50,432 bases of DNA from the NCBI GenBank assembly GCA_019894795.1, contig JAGXNV010000002.1, positions 1 to 50,432 of the forward strand. The letters run 5' to 3'. This document shows, in pieces, positions 9,057 to 16,337 of the stretch. Positions within the stretch are counted from its first letter, which is position 1. Each line of letters opens with the position of its first letter. This stretch comes from Candidatus Heimdallarchaeota archaeon (GTDB taxonomy: Archaea; Asgardarchaeota; Heimdallarchaeia; Heimdallarchaeales; Heimdallarchaeaceae). The notes under the pieces are model-generated. The model searched no databases. It saw nothing but the letters and a program-made list of their open reading frames with translations, and was not told where the DNA came from. A program made the translations under genes and the position numbers.

Positions 9057-9551
9057 TTAGTATTCTAAAATTCTTGTTAGTTCTAGTCCTTCCTTACTTT
9101 GTATCATCTCAATCTCAATTGCTTTAGATTTCTTCTCTTTAAGCAAAAGTTCTGTTATCATATAGTAATCTGATGGAATGATCTGTTCTTTCCTAGAATC
9201 TATATCATTTATAGTAAACCATCTTAACTCCCCTTCTTCAGTCGATATTAACTTCCCTTCTTCTGTGCTTGTTTGGCAGACGATAATTATGAAGTGCCTA
9301 ATGTTACCTTCTTTATCTTCCTCTATCAATCTTTCATTTATAGTACCCTTGACTCCTTCCCATTTAACATTTAATCCTGTTTCTTCAGCTATTTCTCTGA
9401 GAATACCTTCTTTTAGTTCTTCATTCTTCTCTATTTTTCCTCCTACCAAAGCCCATTTATTCTGATAATCTCCCTTGTTTCTTTTAATCAGTAGCCATTT
9501 CTTTCCCCATCTGATTCCCGCTACAACTATGTTTAGGATATCTGGTTTCAT
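9057..9551 (-). CDS. NUDIX hydrolase
   Basis: 164 residues. The complete Nudix box is present: G-x5-E-x7-REIAEETGL within the GKIEKNEELKEG...EETGL region. It should hydrolyse a nucleoside diphosphate linked to another moiety. The substrate cannot be read from the sequence. The N-terminal strand NIVVAGIRWGKKWLLIKR is typical of ADP-ribose or (d)NTP-type members. It is a single gene, convergent with the dehydratase gene and divergent from the AAA+/VWA cluster. Confidence 0.88.
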   Translation of the reverse strand: MKPDILNIVVAGIRWGKKWLLIKRNKGDYQNKWALVGGKIEKNEELKEGILREIAEETGLNVKWEGVKGTINERLIEEDKEGNIRHFIIIVCQTSTEEGKLISTEEGELRWFTINDIDSRKEQIIPSDYYMITELLLKEKKSKAIEIEMIQSKEGLELTRILEY

Positions 9552-9603
9552 TTAAATAGGATGATAAACTCTTATCAAAAACTTTTTCCTTCCGATTCAT
9601 AAA

Positions 9604-9613
9604 ACATTTAAAG
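9604..9613 (+). promoter_or_regulatory. TATA-box candidate for the AAA+/VWA cluster
   Basis: ACATTTAAAG lies about 32 nt upstream of the ATG at 9645 in the short divergent gap. It predicts a leader of only about ten nucleotides. Confidence 0.45.
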
Positions 9614-9644
9614 ATTTGTGTTCCAAATCATTTAACGAAGCCCA

Positions 9645-10241
9645 ATGACTAACTTCATCCAAAGAACATCTCAGACAATTCGCAGAAAGCTTGGCTATCC
9701 AGAGACATCGATACTGGTTATGGGTAACAATCTTCCCGCAACACGTAACCGTGTTTTGCTTATGCGTTCTAATACTTCCTTAAATGAATTTATCATTGAC
9801 AGTTGCTTGAATGAGCTTCCATACACTGAGAAACTTAAATTTAAACCAAAGCAATTTAATCCCTTTGAAGGCATTCTCTATCTCATTGACGCAACAAAGG
9901 AGGAAATGATTAAACATGAACGTAATTATTTCTGGGAGAAAATTATTTGGGACGAAACAGTTGAAGATCTTCCAATTGCTGTTTGTGCTTATAACACTAA
10001 TCTACAAGGAGCTTTGACTAGAGGCGAATTAATAGAAACTATGTCTCTCATACGTTTAACAGATCGTATTTGGAACCTCTTTGAAGTTCCAGATGTAGAT
10101 TCATTAGTTGGCTCTCTAAAATGGATGAAAAAAATAATCCACATGGGTTATATCAAACCTTGGGCGGAAAAAGAACAATTATTAGAAAAAATACAACCTA
10201 TTCAAGTTCAATTTCCTTCAGAAGAAGAAAATAATCAATAA
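9645..10241 (+). CDS. Degenerate Arf-like small GTPase domain (probable pseudo-GTPase)
   Basis: 198 residues. By eye it follows Arf-family order. ILVMGNNLPATRNRVL occupies the P-loop position (residues 23-38) but lacks GK[ST]. GILYLIDATKEE (76-87) matches the Arf strand GLIFVVDS. AYNTNLQGAL (115-124) takes the place of the NKxDL guanine motif. SLKWMKKII (157-165) matches the final Arf helix. The span holding the switch regions is about 15 residues shorter than in Arf1. Nucleotide binding is therefore doubtful and a scaffolding role likely (inference). It ends with an acidic tail. It is the first gene of the five-gene cluster, 17 nt ahead of the AAA+ gene. Confidence 0.72.
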   Translation: MTNFIQRTSQTIRRKLGYPETSILVMGNNLPATRNRVLLMRSNTSLNEFIIDSCLNELPYTEKLKFKPKQFNPFEGILYLIDATKEEMIKHERNYFWEKIIWDETVEDLPIAVCAYNTNLQGALTRGELIETMSLIRLTDRIWNLFEVPDVDSLVGSLKWMKKIIHMGYIKPWAEKEQLLEKIQPIQVQFPSEEENNQ

Positions 10242-10258
10242 AATAAGAGGAATGTACA

Positions 10259-11806
10259 ATGACAATTTCAATTGAAAAAATAATGAAGGATGGATACTCA
10301 GGTTATTCAGTTCGTTCAATACTGATGAATCCAGAATTCCGAGATAGAGTTTCTAAAGACGTCACAGTTCGTGGTAATGAAGGTGGGAAAAACCTTGTAA
10401 TGGATAAACTAGCTGTTGGTGGAAAAGTCTTACTTACTGGTCCAACTGGTGAAGCTAAAACTCTTTTTGCAAGAGTCTTGCTTGACCATATTGTTAGAGA
10501 AATTAACAATTTCAAATATCATATAGGTGGTTGCCCCTTCTTAGAAGATGCAGGATATATCGTTGACATCATTAACAATTTCCAATCTAATCCTTTTGCA
10601 GGAATTAGAGTTATGCAATCTCTTTGCCCTTATTGTAGACAAAAAATCGAGAAAATTCTATCAGATGGAGAAAGCTCCGTACAATTAGATAGTACCAATA
10701 GTATTCTTGAAATCTCTCCAAAAGAGATAGTAAGCAGATTGGGAAAACTAGAAACTACAAAAACAATAGTTAGAAGAGCACAGCTTGATCCAAGAAACGA
10801 TCCTGAAAGTCTCTATATGTTGCTTGCAGGTGTTGAGAACTTAGAAGAGTTATTTGGTAAAGAAACTCAAACTACCTACGCTGCTACTTCACACAAAGTA
10901 GGAGTTCTTTCGCATGGTATACTAGTTGTAAATGAAATTCAAAGACTTCCACTAACCCTATTAGAATCTCTAATGGGTTTTCTAGAAGAACCAATGGGTA
11001 TCAAATATAACATACAAGGAGAACCAGTCTATATCGATGGAGCAGTAATCTTTACTTCTAACGCACCTTTGACAGTTTTTGGTGAAGAAAGTCAGCCTAT
11101 CATCAATCGTATTCCTGAAGTACTTTGGCCAGCACGTTCTGTTGAAAGTAGAGAACAGATTATACGTGATATGTTTGAAGAGCAAATAGTGCTATCAAGC
11201 AAGAAAATCACAGCTAATCCTTCTATAATTCAATTACATGAATTAGGAAAAGAAACAACAGATTTTGTTAGTAGACTTGCAGTAGGCTTTCTAGCATATC
11301 TTGGAAACAATTCATTACCTTCAAGCTTAAAAGCAAAGGATGTTCGTTCAGAAAGTCGCATGGCTCGTACGGATTTCTATTCTGGTCTCGACGAAATCCA
11401 CGATCCACAAAGAAATCCTCACATTGACTTACGTACCATGAACAATATCATCGGTGAGACAGTACTCTTGCAAGCCAGAGAAGTTGATACAGATATCAAT
11501 GTTATAACTTTAGAAAAATTGCGAAGTACAATTAATGCTTACGATGTACCCGTTTCAATGTTAAATGATGCTCTTCAACAGATTAAAATTCTGTTAAGAA
11601 CCTCAATAAAAGAGTCTGAAGTTTCAATAAGTGTCCAAGATATATCTGAAGATATTTCAAAAATGAAAGCACTCAGTGATGAGGAACTGGCTGATTTAAT
11701 TGTAAAATTTGAAGGTTTAGACAAATACAAAGATAACGTTAGAACAGAAATAATTGAAAGTCTAAAATCATCTTACGAGCAATTATTAAGAGTAGATTAC
11801 ATCTAG
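10259..11806 (+). CDS. AAA+ ATPase, MoxR/PrkA-like
   Basis: 515 residues. Walker A GPTGEAKT at 61-68, Walker B GILVVNE at 220-226 (NE instead of the usual DE), sensor-1 IFTSNAP near 264-270, and a sensor-2/arginine-finger region after NRIPEVLW. An insertion between Walker A and B holds C92 and the pair C123-P-Y-C126, a possible metal-binding knuckle recalling PrkA-like AAA proteins. MoxR-type ATPases typically act with VWA partners to remodel or insert cofactors into client proteins. Here the VWA gene follows directly. A protein-kinase role as in PrkA has not been shown and no kinase domain is visible. The C-terminal 130 residues are helical. Confidence 0.85.
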   Translation: MTISIEKIMKDGYSGYSVRSILMNPEFRDRVSKDVTVRGNEGGKNLVMDKLAVGGKVLLTGPTGEAKTLFARVLLDHIVREINNFKYHIGGCPFLEDAGYIVDIINNFQSNPFAGIRVMQSLCPYCRQKIEKILSDGESSVQLDSTNSILEISPKEIVSRLGKLETTKTIVRRAQLDPRNDPESLYMLLAGVENLEELFGKETQTTYAATSHKVGVLSHGILVVNEIQRLPLTLLESLMGFLEEPMGIKYNIQGEPVYIDGAVIFTSNAPLTVFGEESQPIINRIPEVLWPARSVESREQIIRDMFEEQIVLSSKKITANPSIIQLHELGKETTDFVSRLAVGFLAYLGNNSLPSSLKAKDVRSESRMARTDFYSGLDEIHDPQRNPHIDLRTMNNIIGETVLLQAREVDTDINVITLEKLRSTINAYDVPVSMLNDALQQIKILLRTSIKESEVSISVQDISEDISKMKALSDEELADLIVKFEGLDKYKDNVRTEIIESLKSSYEQLLRVDYI

Positions 11807-11842
11807 AAAGGCATCTACTAGTACCCTAATGGAGATAATAAC

Positions 11843-13228
11843 ATGCCCCACCGAATAAATTTCATCACAGCGGAAGAATTCACTGATCCGATTCAGCAAT
11901 ATGGTGATGTGGAGTTCATCTTAGATTTTGAGGATGCAGCTCAAGTTCTGAGGTTATGGCGTAACCCACACTTAGGACGAAGCTCTCGTGAAGGAGCTGT
12001 TCTTTCACTTGCAGCTAAAAATGCTGTAGCTATGGAGAACATAGTTCAAAAGATAATGACCACCTATTTAACAGCTCAACAAGAGGAACGCCTGATAAAC
12101 GAGCTCAAACTCTTGCGTTTCATGGGTGATAGGATTCTTCCAGACGTTTTGGAAAGAGTAAACCGCAACGAACTTCAAACCCTTGAAGAGATTCTTAAGT
12201 ATATTCAAGACCTTCTTCGTAATCTCAAATATGAAGGGTCTGTTGATTTAGATCAGCTTGCTGAGAAACTCAACCAATTACAAGAGATAATTGATATAGA
12301 AATAACGGATGCTTTTGGTCGAAAGAAAAGAATATCACGAGAAAGTGTTATGGATTTACTTGGGAAAATTCTTGGACGCTTTCTACTAAAACAAATTTCT
12401 GTAGCACCTATAGATGAAGTGCAAAAGAGACCTAGAGGTACAATTAGACTCAGAGAAACATACAAGAGTGCTATTCTTAGTTCCCAGAATATTCCACCTA
12501 CATCAGTTAAACAAGAGGATATCGTTAGGGTGAAAAAAGATAGACGATCACTTGTGTATCTTATCGTAGATATGAGCCAATCAATGAACAAGGCTGTTTT
12601 TGAAGGTAAAATGTCAAGACTGGATGGGGGTCTTCTTACAAGTTTAAGTTTATATTATTACTTCAAGATAATGAACAGACGAAAAAGGAAAAGATTTGAC
12701 ATGTTTAAACTTGCTGTAGTTCCTGTTAGACAGAACCCAACTGTTGTAGACGACGATAGTAAGATGGAAAACTATCTTCTTACTGCTGAAGCAAGAGGTA
12801 AAACTTACATGGTTCAAGCAGTTCAAACAGCAATTGAACATGCAAAGAAACAGCATACTGATAAAAACATTGATGTATATTTCACTATTGTTACAGATGG
12901 TATGCCTAATGTGCCTATATTTCCATATAATTATCGAAAGAATACAGATTTACAGAAGTACTTCTCAGAAATTCAAACTAAAACAAGACCAGAGACTATT
13001 GATTGTTTGATTCAACTTAATGGTATCTTTAAACATCTTAAGAATGAACGGACAAGAAACTGGAACATCTCTTACTTCCTTATGGGCACAGAATCTTTGA
13101 GAAATAAGGAAATTTTTCTCCATACTAAACAGATGCTGAAAGGCATAACACGACCTATACTTATTGATCCAGCTCAAATAAAGAGGCTAGGAGAACAGAT
13201 CCTAAGGGAGAGTCTAATACATGCTTAA
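11843..13228 (+). CDS. VWA-domain protein, partner of the MoxR/PrkA-like ATPase
   Basis: 461 residues. The N-terminal ~230 residues are helical and charged. The C-terminal VWA domain carries a complete MIDAS: DMSQS at 243-247, T321 in GKTYMV and D352 in VTDGMPN. Such VWA proteins use the bound metal to present clients or contact the AAA+ ring. No signal peptide or transmembrane segment is present, so it should be cytosolic. It overlaps the next gene by 8 nt and follows the ATPase gene by 36 nt, with a GGAGAT ribosome-binding site before the ATG at 11843. Confidence 0.88.
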   Translation: MPHRINFITAEEFTDPIQQYGDVEFILDFEDAAQVLRLWRNPHLGRSSREGAVLSLAAKNAVAMENIVQKIMTTYLTAQQEERLINELKLLRFMGDRILPDVLERVNRNELQTLEEILKYIQDLLRNLKYEGSVDLDQLAEKLNQLQEIIDIEITDAFGRKKRISRESVMDLLGKILGRFLLKQISVAPIDEVQKRPRGTIRLRETYKSAILSSQNIPPTSVKQEDIVRVKKDRRSLVYLIVDMSQSMNKAVFEGKMSRLDGGLLTSLSLYYYFKIMNRRKRKRFDMFKLAVVPVRQNPTVVDDDSKMENYLLTAEARGKTYMVQAVQTAIEHAKKQHTDKNIDVYFTIVTDGMPNVPIFPYNYRKNTDLQKYFSEIQTKTRPETIDCLIQLNGIFKHLKNERTRNWNISYFLMGTESLRNKEIFLHTKQMLKGITRPILIDPAQIKRLGEQILRESLIHA

Positions 13229-14801
13229 GATAAAAACAGAATTTGATGAGATTGTGCGAGTTTACAACCTTGCAAGAAATGATTTTAAACATCTTGTAGG
13301 AGCCACTCCTGAAAATTATCGTGTATTACTCTTCGTTGATCCAGATCTCCACGTTTCTGTTAATAGAGTTGTGGAAATTACAGGAACACCTCAAGCTATT
13401 CTAACTGCTGAGCAAATTACTCATCTTAAATCTGCACGCATAAATGATTTCTTACCTACTGGAAAGGAAACTATTTACAATTCCCTTCCAACTCTCATTT
13501 ATCTTTCTGCTCCTTCTTATGAGTTAAACAAAGAAGAAGAATTTACTCTTAGAGTGATGTTCATCCATGCTTTTGCTCATGCATACATGAACGAGAAAAC
13601 TGAATCCAATTCAGCACGAACCCTTTCAAGGCTCTATCAAATTGATATTGTTCTTAAAGAATTGATGACAAATAACGTATTTCAATTAAATAAAGAATCA
13701 GCTGATGGTCATGCTTGGGCTTGGCAATATTTCCAAGATCTTATCGGTGTAATCCGCTTATTCACTGAGTCAAATGTAGAAGATTTTTATACTCCTCCTG
13801 AAATTGCGCGAAAATACACTTTATTCAACAATTTCTCGATTGAAGCGATTAATTATTTATCTGAAAGAGCAAAAGTTTCCAGGAAAAAACACCTCCACGA
13901 ACTAATCGATGAAGGTTTTGCCCACTATGTACAAGCAAAGGGGATCGAATATCTAGTAGAATCAGGCGATTATGAGTTCAAGAAGTCAGATGAGGATAAA
14001 GAACCAAAACTTCCAAATGAATTGAAAGCATTTTTAGCTCCTCCTATCGGTGAGTTTAGTTTAGCCGTAATAAAGAGACTAGCAAGAAAAATTGAGAATG
14101 AAGAGGAGTTATTCAATAAATTGTTCAGTTACAAATCTGATTATGAATTATTGGAAGAATTTACTTGGGATGAAGTAAAAGATATGCTCGCTGTTAACAA
14201 GAACCTTCACTCTGAAGGTGTAGTAAATAAATGGCATTCCTCAAAAAGTAGATGGACTGATATCTGGTCTGTTTATGCTTATGGTTGGCGAATTATTGAA
14301 GAATATACTAGAAAAATACATCGAAAGAAATTTTCTACATTTGGTCAATTGCAAGATGACAAACCAAGAATAGAATCAAAAGGATACGTGAAGGTTGATC
14401 AAAAGAAAGTTTATGTCTTTGAAGTCAACGATAATGGAATTGGTATAGATCAACTTGTAATCCTACATAATCATATGGCTCTCTATAGAGATGATTTTAA
14501 AACGATTCTTCCTGCTTTTGCTGACGTTATAGTATTCAAAAAGATTGGTGGAATTCATGTTTCAACTTTATTTGCAGTTCATAAAACCAAACATCAACCA
14601 CTATCTCCCTATAATTTACCTGTAGTAACTAGAGCTGTTCAAGTTACTAAAAGAAAAGATGCTTATCAGTTTGATTTAGATGAAGAATCAGAAGATAAAG
14701 TTGATGTGAGTGATGTAGATTATACTTATTTACGCAAATTAACGCAACCTCAAAGAGGAGCTATTGCATATCTAATAAAAGAAGGGATGTTTGAACTATG
14801 A
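13221..14801 (+). CDS. Zincin-like (gluzincin-type) protein lacking the catalytic glutamate
   Basis: 526 residues, family not recognised. FIHAFAHAYMNE (114-125) sits on a predicted helix and looks like an HExxH helix with the glutamate replaced: H116-A-F-A-H120. About 110 residues later LIDEGFAHY (228-236) resembles the gluzincin third-ligand motif [N/D]EGFA with E231. This spacing is broader than in thermolysin and nearer to other gluzincin subfamilies. If the reading is right, zinc could still bind but peptide hydrolysis would be lost. The C-terminal part (about 390-475) is beta-rich. It is translationally coupled on both sides by 8-nt and 4-nt overlaps, implying stoichiometric assembly with the VWA and HEAT proteins. 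Confidence 0.6.
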   Translation: MLKIKTEFDEIVRVYNLARNDFKHLVGATPENYRVLLFVDPDLHVSVNRVVEITGTPQAILTAEQITHLKSARINDFLPTGKETIYNSLPTLIYLSAPSYELNKEEEFTLRVMFIHAFAHAYMNEKTESNSARTLSRLYQIDIVLKELMTNNVFQLNKESADGHAWAWQYFQDLIGVIRLFTESNVEDFYTPPEIARKYTLFNNFSIEAINYLSERAKVSRKKHLHELIDEGFAHYVQAKGIEYLVESGDYEFKKSDEDKEPKLPNELKAFLAPPIGEFSLAVIKRLARKIENEEELFNKLFSYKSDYELLEEFTWDEVKDMLAVNKNLHSEGVVNKWHSSKSRWTDIWSVYAYGWRIIEEYTRKIHRKKFSTFGQLQDDKPRIESKGYVKVDQKKVYVFEVNDNGIGIDQLVILHNHMALYRDDFKTILPAFADVIVFKKIGGIHVSTLFAVHKTKHQPLSPYNLPVVTRAVQVTKRKDAYQFDLDEESEDKVDVSDVDYTYLRKLTQPQRGAIAYLIKEGMFEL

Positions 14802-15571
14802 GTATTATACACTTCTTAAAAGGACTAAGTATGGGTCGGAAACTACAGAGTCATGAACCTTTAGATCGTGCTCATTTTGCACTATTTCAACAGATCAAGG
14901 GAAAAACTAAAACAGTTGGTAAACTTCTTCCTCTATTACAAGATTCTGATTGGAACGTAAGGAACGCTGCTGCTTCATCTATAATCTTCCTTGCTTCCAA
15001 ATATCCTGAAGCAAAGGATGAGGTTCTATCGCATTTACACAACATTGTGGAAACAAGTTCTTTATCCATCAAGCTTTCGATTTTGGAAATAATTGGGAAA
15101 CTCAAGCATTATGATTCTAAACCTTATCTCGTTAAGATACTTGAGGACAGTGGTTACGATTTGCAATATGCAGCAATAAGAGCTATTGGCTATTTAGACG
15201 ATGTTGACGTTCTATATCCTCTCAAAAACGTTGTATATGTCAAAGATTACATAACAAGACGAGCTGCTTTGCTTTCAGTAATTAGAATAACTAACTCTGT
15301 AAATGAGGATGAAATATTAGCGAAACTAACCCCCCACATTCATCTGATAATTGAATCTTACATTGAATTAAATAAGTTAGATGAAGTTATGCTAAAAATA
15401 CTAGATTATGGAGACGAAGAAGCTTTCCCAGATATGAAGGGGTATTCAGAATCTGAAATTGTAAAACTTGAATCACTTATAGAAACTAAAGATTATAGTG
15501 TGGAAATGTATCAAAACTTTGCAAAATTAATTTATCCTACATATTTCCCCATTGTAGAAACTTTGGAATAA
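14798..15571 (+). CDS. HEAT-repeat protein
   Basis: 257 residues. Residues about 40-170 show repeated helix pairs of HEAT/PBS-lyase type: LLPLLQDSDWNVRNAAASSI, then a degenerate unit around LSIKLSILEIIGKLKHYDS, then YLVKILEDSGYDLQYAAIRAIGYL. This makes a superhelical protein-binding surface. It has no enzymatic motif. The start ATG overlaps the upstream stop (ATGA), so it belongs to the AAA+/VWA cluster and is its last gene. The likely role is a scaffold or client adaptor (inference). Confidence 0.8.
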   Translation: MSIIHFLKGLSMGRKLQSHEPLDRAHFALFQQIKGKTKTVGKLLPLLQDSDWNVRNAAASSIIFLASKYPEAKDEVLSHLHNIVETSSLSIKLSILEIIGKLKHYDSKPYLVKILEDSGYDLQYAAIRAIGYLDDVDVLYPLKNVVYVKDYITRRAALLSVIRITNSVNEDEILAKLTPHIHLIIESYIELNKLDEVMLKILDYGDEEAFPDMKGYSESEIVKLESLIETKDYSVEMYQNFAKLIYPTYFPIVETLE

Positions 15572-15580
15572 ACAGATAAT

Positions 15581-15828
15581 CTAATTTTCAATTTTTTTAG
15601 CACAGTATTCAACAAAGTCCTTTTTTATTCCTTTTGCTTTTTCTTCTCCTTTCCATTTCTTCCATACATATTCGCACACTTCTTCAAGAATAGATGAAAA
15701 CACGTAGTCACAAGAGTATATCCCATCATTCGATCATGAATTAGGCGTGAATCTAAACTACTCAAAGCCCTACTAAGATGAGGATGTTTATTTTTGATAT
15801 TTTTTTGGTTTTTGTATGGATTTTTCAC
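15581..15828 (-). pseudogene. Possible frameshifted small gene remnant
   Basis: Two adjoining frames on the minus strand read like one protein. The upstream frame has HPHLSRALSSLDSRLIHDR near its middle. After about 15703 a different frame gives FSSILEEVCEYVWKKW and ends DFVEYCAKKIEN at the stop 15581-15583. A single one-base shift near 15700 would join them. I do not recognise the family. A 40-residue GTG-initiated peptide (start 15703) is the alternative. Confidence 0.25.
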
Positions 15829-15939
15829 TTGCTATAATTATATTCTCCCGTTAATATATTATGTTCCGACTATTTAACAACAAGCAATAAACCTTCAAAA
15901 GTTAATTAGCAAAGATAAATACCCCAACAGTAATTCAAT

Positions 15940-16143
15940 CTACCTAGCGCTTCTTATTTTATCTTTAGTTTCATATACTGCGCAAATTCTGCTCATTCCT
16001 TTATCTTCATGGTCAAGCTTGTACCAGGCTAATATTCTACCTTCAGGTGCTTCAAGTTCTTTAAAAACTGACTTAAGATAATTAAGAACACCTTCTGTTT
16101 CGAGTTCTTTTTCGGGAACATCGAAATAGTTGAAGAATTTCAT
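15940..16143 (-). CDS. Small hypothetical protein (67 aa)
   Basis: It starts MKFFNYFDVPEKELETEG and has a regular alternation of hydrophobic and charged residues consistent with a folded alpha/beta domain (VLNYLKSVFKEL, RILAWYKLD). No family is recognised. It stands alone between the HEAT gene and uvrB on the opposite strand. A TATA-like GCATAAAACG lies shortly upstream. It is soluble and has no signal peptide. Confidence 0.45.
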   Translation of the reverse strand: MKFFNYFDVPEKELETEGVLNYLKSVFKELEAPEGRILAWYKLDHEDKGMSRICAVYETKDKIRSAR

Positions 16144-16290
16144 AGAAACTGATTCCGTTTTATGCTACTAAAAAACATGTATTACAAGAATGATACACAC
16201 TGTGTGGATTAGCACAAGTAAACTTTCTGTAAAGAATACCTGTGGGTTCGTAACTCTTCTAATCTTCATGTTTATATGTCGAAATAGTTC

Positions 16291-16300
16291 TTATAAATAA
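16291..16300 (+). promoter_or_regulatory. TATA-box candidate for uvrB-uvrC
   Basis: TTATAAATAA lies 38 nt upstream of the uvrB ATG at 16338. The spacing is typical for an archaeal promoter with a short leader. Confidence 0.55.
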
Positions 16301-16337
16301 GCAGATTTTTCAATATTCAATAGAAGAGTGATTGAAG

